Origin: Oricola cellulosilytica
GTDB taxonomy: Bacteria > Pseudomonadota > Alphaproteobacteria > Rhizobiales > Rhizobiaceae
Length of the DNA stretch: 64,000 nucleotides
Direction of reading: 5' to 3'
NCBI RefSeq assembly: GCF_019966575.1
Contig: NZ_JAINFK010000001.1
Location: forward strand, 757,626-821,625
Part shown: piece after piece, positions 58,613 through 64,000 of the stretch
How the letters are laid out: every line of letters begins with the position of its first letter
How positions within the stretch are numbered: position 1 is the first letter of the stretch
The notes under the pieces: model-generated
Database searches by the model: none
Told to the model about the DNA's origin: nothing
The model's input: the letters and a program-made list of their open reading frames with translations, nothing else
Position numbers and translations under genes: made by a program

Positions 58613-59395
58613 TCAGATCGCAGCGGTGCTGTTTTCCGCCTGCACGCGGCTTGCGGTGCCGATGGGCCGCGCGATCGCCAACAAACCCAGTCCAATTGGC
58701 GAGTCAAACCGGCCGAGAATGTATTTTTCGGACCGGAACAACCACTTCATGACCGCGTTGGCCAGTCTTGGCGGCATGTCCGAGCCGCTCGAAGGGGCCT
58801 CCTTGCCCCTCGACAACCCTCGGTCAAGAAGCCGCGCGGCAGCGGCGGCCGGAAACAATGCCGAGTTGGTAAAGGTCAGACGCTCAATCGCATAGCCCGT
58901 CGAGCGCAGTACCTCGGCAAGGCCCGCTCGCGAATATCTGCGAAAGTGATGCAGGATCTTGTCGTGGTGGCTCCACAGCCATTGATGTGCTGGAACTGTC
59001 AGCAGAAGCCGGCCGCCGGGCGCAACAAGGCCAGAAATGGCCTCGAGCGCCGCGCCGTCCCTCTCGACATGTTCGAGCACGTCAAACAGGCAGATCAGGT
59101 CGAACTTCCCCTCGAAATTCGGCAGGCCGTCAGGGAGATGGCCGGCCAGCAAGCTGACCCCGGTTTTCTCGGAGGCGATGAGTCGGGCGTTGGCATCCAT
59201 CTCAACCGCGGTCACCGTACCGTAGCGCGAGAGCATCGCGATGTTACCGCCGGTTCCCGCACCAATCTCCAGAATGGAAAGCGGCTCAGGCAACCCAAGC
59301 GAGTCGAGCACGGCGCCCGCCACTGCCCTGCGACCACAGAACCACCAGTGCAGATCCTCAGTGTCCGCCATTTTTCGATAGGCTGCCGGTTCCAC
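58613..59395 (-). CDS. Class I methyltransferase in a glycosylation cluster
   Basis: A 260-aa SAM methyltransferase. DLHWWFCGRRAV precedes motif I LEIGAGTGGNIAML (about 42-55); AVEMDANARLI, DLICLFDVLEHVE and PGGRLLLTVPAHQWLWS (the last typical of polysaccharide-cluster methyltransferases) follow. The tail may touch the membrane. Start GTG 59395 overlaps the TAG of the GT2 gene; ATG 59371 is the alternative. Substrate likely a sugar or lipid-linked glycan, from context only. Confidence 0.78.
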   Translation of the reverse strand: MEPAAYRKMADTEDLHWWFCGRRAVAGAVLDSLGLPEPLSILEIGAGTGGNIAMLSRYGTVTAVEMDANARLIASEKTGVSLLAGHLPDGLPNFEGKFDLICLFDVLEHVERDGAALEAISGLVAPGGRLLLTVPAHQWLWSHHDKILHHFRRYSRAGLAEVLRSTGYAIERLTFTNSALFPAAAAARLLDRGLSRGKEAPSSGSDMPPRLANAVMKWLFRSEKYILGRFDSPIGLGLLAIARPIGTASRVQAENSTAAI

Positions 59396-60402
59396 TATTC
59401 GTCACCCTCGTAGACCTTACGCACCACGTAGACCGGGCGCCGTTTCACTTCCTCGTAGACGCGGCCGAGATATTGGCCAAGAACGCCGATGCCGATCAGC
59501 TGTACGCCGCCCAGAAACAGGATGCTCGTCATCAGGGACGTGTAGCCCGGCACGTCAGCTCCGATGAAGATCGCCCGTCCCGCGAGAAGACCGCCGTAAA
59601 GGAAAGCCAGCGCCGAAATGGCGCTTCCCACGTAGCCCCAGATTTCCAGCGGAAGGTTCGAGAAGCTGGTTATGCCCTCGAGAGCGAAATTCCAGAGCTT
59701 CCACGGCGTGAAGGTAGTACGGCCATCGGAGCGGGCTGCGCGTTTGTATTCGACGATCGCGGTCTCGAAACCGACCCAGGCAAACAGGCCTTTCATGAAG
59801 CGCCTACGTTCTGGCATGTCCTTGAGAACATCCAGAACAGCCCGATCCATGAGGCGGAAATCGCCAACATTTTCCGGGATCTGCGTTTTCGACAGCATAT
59901 TATGCACGCGGTAGAACAAGAAAGCCGTCTTGCTCTTGACCAGCGTGTCGCTTGAGCGATCCAGACGCTTGGCGATGACGACGTTCGAGCCTTTTCGCCA
60001 ATGCTCGAGCAGTTGCGGGATGACTTCCGGAGGATCCTGTAGATCAACGTCGATCGGGATGGCCGCGTCCGCGCTGCATGCATCGAGCCCCGCCGTCAGC
60101 GCGGCCTCCTTCCCGAAATTGCGCGACAGATCAATAATACGGATGCGCGGATCGGCCTTCTGGGCAGTGACCAACGTTTCAAGCGTCGAGTCAGTGCTGC
60201 CGTCATTAACGAAGATCAGGCTAAAGCCGAAATCGTCAGTTTCCAGCGGATCGATTATGTCACCAGTTTCATGCAAAAACGGCAGGATCGAGCCAGCCTC
60301 ATTGAAGACCGGAACGATTAGGGCCACTATCGTGCGACGTCTTTCGTTCGTAGATCTGATGACTGCTCTTTCCAGCCTTCTTGAAGTGCCGCTGCGGTCC
60401 AT
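59395..60402 (-). CDS. GtrB-like GT2 polyprenyl-phosphate glycosyltransferase
   Basis: A 335-aa enzyme. LIVPVFNEAGSI, DGSTDSTLETL, SRNFGKEAALTAGLDAC and DVDLQDPPEVI are the signature of the GtrB/ArnC group that puts a hexose on undecaprenyl phosphate. Two C-terminal helices (about 250-305) anchor it; ILFLGGVQLIGIGVLGQYL and GRVYEEVKRRPVYVV end the family pattern. ATG 60402 is chosen over a TTG at 60423. First gene of GT2-methyltransferase-GT-C. Confidence 0.88.
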   Translation of the reverse strand: MDRSGTSRRLERAVIRSTNERRRTIVALIVPVFNEAGSILPFLHETGDIIDPLETDDFGFSLIFVNDGSTDSTLETLVTAQKADPRIRIIDLSRNFGKEAALTAGLDACSADAAIPIDVDLQDPPEVIPQLLEHWRKGSNVVIAKRLDRSSDTLVKSKTAFLFYRVHNMLSKTQIPENVGDFRLMDRAVLDVLKDMPERRRFMKGLFAWVGFETAIVEYKRAARSDGRTTFTPWKLWNFALEGITSFSNLPLEIWGYVGSAISALAFLYGGLLAGRAIFIGADVPGYTSLMTSILFLGGVQLIGIGVLGQYLGRVYEEVKRRPVYVVRKVYEGDE

Positions 60403-60467
60403 TTTGGATCGGCTCCGGTTCAACAGACTTAACCATGTAAAGCCTAAAAATTGATTACAGCGGGTTG

Positions 60468-61472
60468 CTACAACTTCCTCAGCAGCACCTCTTCCACCAT
60501 ATGGTCGGAGCCCTTGCGCAGGATGAGGTCAGCCCGCGGGCGCGTGGGCTGGATGTTCTCTTTCAGGTTCCTCAGATTGATGTTGCTCCAAAGCCCCTCG
60601 GCGATGGAGAGCGCCGCGGTTTCCGACAGTTCAGCATAACGATGGAAGAAAGAGCGCGGGTCGCGGAACGCAGTCTGGCGCAACTGCATGAACCGGGTCA
60701 CGTACCAGTCGTGGATCAGTTCCTCTGGCGCGTCGATGTAGATTGAAAAATCGAAATAGTCCGACACGAACGGCACCATCTTGCCGTCTTCCGGCAGGTC
60801 GCGGACCTGCAGAACATTGATGCCTTCGAAAACCAGAATATCCGGCCGGTCAATTGTGATGAACTCGTCAGGGAGGACATCGTAAGTCATGTGCGAATAT
60901 ATCGGCGCGCGCACCGCCTGTTCGCCAGCCTTGATCGCCGAGAGAAATTTCAGAACCGCGCTTACGTCGTAGCTTTCCGGAAACCCCTTGCGCTCCATGA
61001 GCCCGTGTTCACGGAGCACTGCGTTGGGGAGCAGAAAACCATCGGTGGTCACCAAGTCCACCTTCGGGCTCGATGGCCATCGGGCAAGCAGTTCCTTCAA
61101 TATGCGCGCGGTGGTTGACTTGCCCACAGCAACAGACCCGGCAATCCCTATGATGAACGGCGTCTTGATCGCCTCGTCCACACTGAGAAAGCGCTTGCGC
61201 TGCTCAAAAAGACTTTGGGACGCTTCCACGTGCGCGTAGAGCAAGCGCGACATAGACAGATAAATGCGCCGGACCTCGTCGAGATCGACGGGGTCGTTCA
61301 GCGATCGCAGGCGCTTGACCTCGTCCTCGGTCAGCGTGAGCGGCGTGTCGGCGCGGAATGCGGCCCACTCCGACGCGGCGAAACGGCGATAAGGCGAGAG
61401 TTCGCTGCCCGACAGCTGATCGAAGGGATCGGGATCGTCTAGGGATGTGGATCGCTTCACCGACTGGTCCAT
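60468..61472 (-). CDS. coaA: Pantothenate kinase type I
   Basis: The first, regulated step of coenzyme A synthesis. [11 protein letters not shown] starts the fold, GSVAVGKST (112-120) is the P-loop, TTDGFLLPN and RKGFPESYD the substrate region, and YDVLPDEF lies before the CoA site. The 334-aa length is normal. It is 61 bp after hisE. The ribosome site is weak. Confidence 0.96.
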   Translation of the reverse strand: MDQSVKRSTSLDDPDPFDQLSGSELSPYRRFAASEWAAFRADTPLTLTEDEVKRLRSLNDPVDLDEVRRIYLSMSRLLYAHVEASQSLFEQRKRFLSVDEAIKTPFIIGIAGSVAVGKSTTARILKELLARWPSSPKVDLVTTDGFLLPNAVLREHGLMERKGFPESYDVSAVLKFLSAIKAGEQAVRAPIYSHMTYDVLPDEFITIDRPDILVFEGINVLQVRDLPEDGKMVPFVSDYFDFSIYIDAPEELIHDWYVTRFMQLRQTAFRDPRSFFHRYAELSETAALSIAEGLWSNINLRNLKENIQPTRPRADLILRKGSDHMVEEVLLRKL

Positions 61473-61533
61473 CAGAGGAACAGGTCCCGCCTACCTACGC
61501 GCTGGCATGACGGACACATCATGTGATCTCAAC

Positions 61534-61857
61534 TCAGTTCTCCCGGCGGCCAGCCTTCTCCTCAAGCCCCGATTGGGCGGTCCGTCTTTCGAGTTCCGCA
61601 AGAACATCGTCCACCGATATGTCCCGCATTCTCAGAACCACAAGTAAATGGTACAGGAGATCGGCGGCTTCCGCTACAAGCGCCCCCCGCCCCTCCCCGA
61701 GCGCCGCGATGACGGCTTCGACCGCCTCCTCGCCGAGCTTCTTGGTTGCCTTGTCCATTCCCCCGGCAACAAGCCTTGCGGTCCACGATGACGCATCGCC
61801 GGACGTGACCCGAGTGGCGATAATCGCTTCGAGATCGTGGAGCGTGAAACCGCTCAT
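61534..61857 (-). CDS. hisE: Phosphoribosyl-ATP pyrophosphatase
   Basis: The second histidine step. A 107-aa all-alpha MazG-like enzyme: [15 protein letters not shown] and [13 protein letters not shown] carry the Glu/Asp metal ligands. Not fused to HisI. ATG overlaps hisF by four bases. Confidence 0.95.
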   Translation of the reverse strand: MSGFTLHDLEAIIATRVTSGDASSWTARLVAGGMDKATKKLGEEAVEAVIAALGEGRGALVAEAADLLYHLLVVLRMRDISVDDVLAELERRTAQSGLEEKAGRREN

Positions 61858-62660
61858 CGGGCTGCCTCCCTGTCCGTCTTGTACAAATCCTCCCGCACCT
61901 GGACTCCCGCCTTGGCCATGTGCCGCTTCGCCTCGGCGATCGTGTGGGTTCCGAAGTGAAAAATAGAGGCGGCGAGCACCGCGGTGGCGTGACCTTCGCG
62001 AATGCCTTCGACCATATGGTCAAGCGTGCCCACTCCCCCCGAGGCGATTACCGGCACACGCACTGCGTCGGCGACCGCGCGAGTGAGCGGGATGTTGTAG
62101 CCGATCTTTGTGCCGTCGCGGTCCATGGAGGTGAGCAGTATCTCTCCCGCCCCAAGACCGACCACCTTTCGAGCGAAGTCGACCGCGTCGATCCCGGTCG
62201 GCACGCGCCCGCCATGGGTGAAGATCTCCCAGTGCGGTTCGCCGTCGCCTTCGTCGACTGTCTTCGCATCGATCGCGACGACGATGCACTGGTTTCCGAA
62301 CTTGTCGGCCGCTTCGGCAACCAGTTCCGGTCTTTGAACCGCCGCCGTGTTGATGGATACCTTGTCCGCACCGGCCAGCAGCAGCTTGCGCACATCTTCC
62401 ACCGCGCGCACGCCGCCGCCAACGGTAAGCGGCATGAAGCACTGCTCAGCGGTGCGCGCAACGACGTCGTAAATCGTGTCGCGGTTGTCGGAGGAGGCAG
62501 TGATGTCGAGAAAGCACAACTCGTCCGCGCCCGCCGCATCATAGGCCTTCGCCGCCTCGACCGGATCGCCGGCATCGACCAGATCAACGAAGTTGACGCC
62601 TTTGACGACGCGGCCGTCCTTGACGTCGAGACAGGGAATGACGCGGGCCTTCAATGTCAT
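61854..62660 (-). CDS. hisF: Imidazole glycerol phosphate synthase, cyclase subunit
   Basis: With HisH makes imidazole-glycerol phosphate and AICAR. The (beta-alpha)8 barrel begins [15 protein letters not shown] with Asp12 as catalytic acid; [26 protein letters not shown] and [16 protein letters not shown] follow. 268 aa, normal. The ATG overlaps the small upstream gene by four bases. Confidence 0.97.
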   Translation of the reverse strand: MTLKARVIPCLDVKDGRVVKGVNFVDLVDAGDPVEAAKAYDAAGADELCFLDITASSDNRDTIYDVVARTAEQCFMPLTVGGGVRAVEDVRKLLLAGADKVSINTAAVQRPELVAEAADKFGNQCIVVAIDAKTVDEGDGEPHWEIFTHGGRVPTGIDAVDFARKVVGLGAGEILLTSMDRDGTKIGYNIPLTRAVADAVRVPVIASGGVGTLDHMVEGIREGHATAVLAASIFHFGTHTIAEAKRHMAKAGVQVREDLYKTDREAAR

Positions 62661-62977
62661 GACGGTTTCTTTCCGCTCACGCGGCGCGGACTGGTTCTAG
62701 CAAACACGATCGCCCAGACGATCAGAAGGCAGACACCGATGGGTACTGTCGCCAGCATGGCCCAGCCGGCGAGCGCAGCGACGTTAAGCATCGGCGCGAT
62801 GTCGGCCCCGGCAACAACGCACGGCAAGACCCTGTCGACCGCCTCGCATCCAACCAGCCAGCTAAGGCCGATCGCCAACAAAAACGCAATCAGTGGCGCG
62901 GACATGAATAGGAATATTGCCGCTAGGGCGGTGCCCGATCGCATCGGGCCCGTGCCTTTGCGGGCGTTTTCATTCAT
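62657..62977 (-). CDS. Small two-helix membrane protein embedded between hisA and hisF
   Basis: A 106-aa protein with two strong membrane helices (about 18-42, [22 protein letters not shown]; and 68-92, [22 protein letters not shown]) and a basic C-terminus. A pair of cysteines ([10 protein letters not shown]) lies between the helices. Both ends overlap its neighbours (8 bp with hisA, 4 bp with hisF), so it is translated with them. I do not recognise a family. Confidence 0.75.
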   Translation of the reverse strand: MNENARKGTGPMRSGTALAAIFLFMSAPLIAFLLAIGLSWLVGCEAVDRVLPCVVAGADIAPMLNVAALAGWAMLATVPIGVCLLIVWAIVFARTSPRRVSGKKPS

Positions 62978-63713
62978 CGATCTGCTCCGCTCTCAGCACC
63001 GCCAGCGCCTCTGCAGGATCGATCCGGCCGTCATACAGCGCCCGGCCGGAGATCGCGCCTTCCAGCTTGGTGGCATCCGGCATCGTCATGCGGACGACGT
63101 CGGCGATGGAGGCAAGGCCCCCCGAGGCGATCACGGGGATCGACACCGCGTCGGCGAGGTCCAGCGTCGCGCCCCAGTTTATACCGGTCAGAATTCCATC
63201 CCGGTCGATATCGGTGTAAACGATCGCGGCGACGCCCGCGCCCTCAAATTTCCTCGCCAGTTCGGTGACGCCAAGTTCGGACTCCTCCGCCCAGCCCTCG
63301 ACGGCAACCTTACCGCCTTTCGCGTCGATGCCGACGGCGACCTTTCCGGGAAAGCGCCTGCATGCCTCCATAACCAGTTCGGGATCGCGCACCGCGACCG
63401 TGCCGAGAATGACCCGCGCGAGACCCTTTTCGAGCCAGTTTTCGATATGGGCGAGCGTGCGGATGCCGCCGCCCAACTGCACGGGATTCTTCGTCGCCCC
63501 CAAAATCGCCTCGACGGCATCGCCATTGACCGACTGGCCCTCGAAGGCGCCGTTAAGATCGACCACATGCAGCCATTCGAAGCCCTGTTCCTCGAAGGCC
63601 CTGGCCTGGGCGGCGGGATCGGCGTTGTAGACCGTCGCCTGATCCATGTCGCCCTTAACGAGGCGCACGCACTGGCCGTCCTTCAGGTCGATGGCGGGAA
63701 ACAGGATCTTCAT
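62970..63713 (-). CDS. hisA: ProFAR isomerase (phosphoribosylformimino-AICAR-P isomerase)
   Basis: The fourth histidine step; a (beta-alpha)8 barrel. [20 protein letters not shown] has catalytic Asp9; [34 protein letters not shown] and [13 protein letters not shown] follow. ATG 63713 is chosen because it overlaps the hisH stop as ATGA; the ATG at 63722 is less likely. 247 aa. Confidence 0.96.
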   Translation of the reverse strand: MKILFPAIDLKDGQCVRLVKGDMDQATVYNADPAAQARAFEEQGFEWLHVVDLNGAFEGQSVNGDAVEAILGATKNPVQLGGGIRTLAHIENWLEKGLARVILGTVAVRDPELVMEACRRFPGKVAVGIDAKGGKVAVEGWAEESELGVTELARKFEGAGVAAIVYTDIDRDGILTGINWGATLDLADAVSIPVIASGGLASIADVVRMTMPDATKLEGAISGRALYDGRIDPAEALAVLRAEQIDE

Positions 63714-64000
63714 GGCGACCATTTCAGGAAGTTGGCGATCAGGGCCAGTCCGAGGGCTTGGCTCTTCTCGGGGTGGAACTGGGTGCCGAACATGTTGCCT
63801 CGCGCGACCGCCGCGGTGACCGGCCCGCCATACTCCGTGCGGGCGACCACGTCGTCTTCTTCCGCTGCCGCCAGATGATAGGAATGGACGAAATATGCAT
63901 GCAGCCCGTCCGGTCCTGTCGGTATGTCGTCGAACAGAGGATGGTCTCGCACAAGATCGAGCGTATTCCAGCCGATCTGCGGAATTTTTAGCGCGGGATC
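63710..64000 (-). CDS. hisH: Imidazole glycerol phosphate synthase, glutaminase subunit (5' end outside window)
   Basis: The C-terminal 96 codons of a class I glutamine amidotransferase, open to the window edge. [20 protein letters not shown] and [10 protein letters not shown] (catalytic His and Glu) are typical of HisH. The nucleophile Cys lies outside. The TGA overlaps hisA. Confidence 0.95.
   Translation of the reverse strand, partial: DPALKIPQIGWNTLDLVRDHPLFDDIPTGPDGLHAYFVHSYHLAAAEEDDVVARTEYGGPVTAAVARGNMFGTQFHPEKSQALGLALIANFLKWSP

Noticed and set aside
61920-63878. 652-codon plus-strand open frame across hisF, the small gene and hisA
   Set aside because: It runs through several real minus-strand genes with clear catalytic motifs. 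Composition is that of an antisense shadow.

Overview
The window is a GC-rich, gene-dense piece of an alphaproteobacterial chromosome, most likely from the Hyphomicrobiales (Rhizobiales). Several linkages point there: hrcA-grpE; the minus-strand chain chvI-chvG-hprK-EIIA-HPr divergent from pckA; ahcY next to a DivL-type kinase; a TsaE/sugar-kinase fusion with MurU; addB-addA-trxA facing trpF-trpB-trpA-accD-folC; and hisH-hisA-hisF-hisE-coaA. I saw no rRNA, tRNA, insertion sequence, prophage or CRISPR array. The content is mainly core chromosome, with two glycosyltransferase modules as the most accessory-looking parts. Genus cannot be assigned from sequence reading alone.

Layout. 1-5590: 3' part of hrcA, grpE, an adenosine-kinase-like PfkB enzyme, a CysZ/EI24 membrane protein, a methyltransferase, nth and a DUF2244 protein. 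5657-11954: an AraC-MGMT repair protein, then a minus-strand run mgsA-glk-ABC exporter-dapB-gpmA-GNAT. 12045-18296: the murein endopeptidase MepA, a divergent Gtr-like glycosylation module (GT-C transferase / GT2 synthase + GtrA), a Gfo/Idh/MocA oxidoreductase and a SleB-type hydrolase. 18293-25968: translation genes pheT, pheS (with a histidine-phosphatase-like gene coupled to pheS), rplT, rpmI and infC. infC starts at an ATT codon and is separated from rpmI by two plus-strand genes. 26151-29505: an esterase-like hydrolase coupled to a BenE transporter, a DUF2852 protein and a YgjP-type metallopeptidase. 29580-34997: trpF-trpB-small ORF-trpA-accD-folC.

35067-47003 is a long minus-strand set read divL, tsaE/kinase fusion, murU, addB, addA, trxA, joining cell-cycle signalling, tRNA modification, peptidoglycan recycling and recombination. 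47213-52567 holds ahcY, the regulatory PTS parts (HPr, EIIA-Man, a short HprK) and the ChvG-ChvI envelope/acid two-component system. pckA leaves divergently across a 363-bp intergenic region with two clear inverted repeats. 54647-57000: a nitroreductase coupled to arfB, a Kbp-like BON-LysM protein and alkB. 56966-60402: a second glycosylation set (GtrB-like GT2, methyltransferase, GT-C protein). 60468-64000: coaA and the his genes, with a small membrane protein embedded between hisA and hisF.

No single gene cluster here is clearly a new system. The best leads are the two GtrB/GT-C modules, the phosphatase-like gene coupled to pheS, small unknown genes embedded in the trp and his operons, the Tyr-for-His DivL kinase, and cis-elements upstream of ahcY and pckA.
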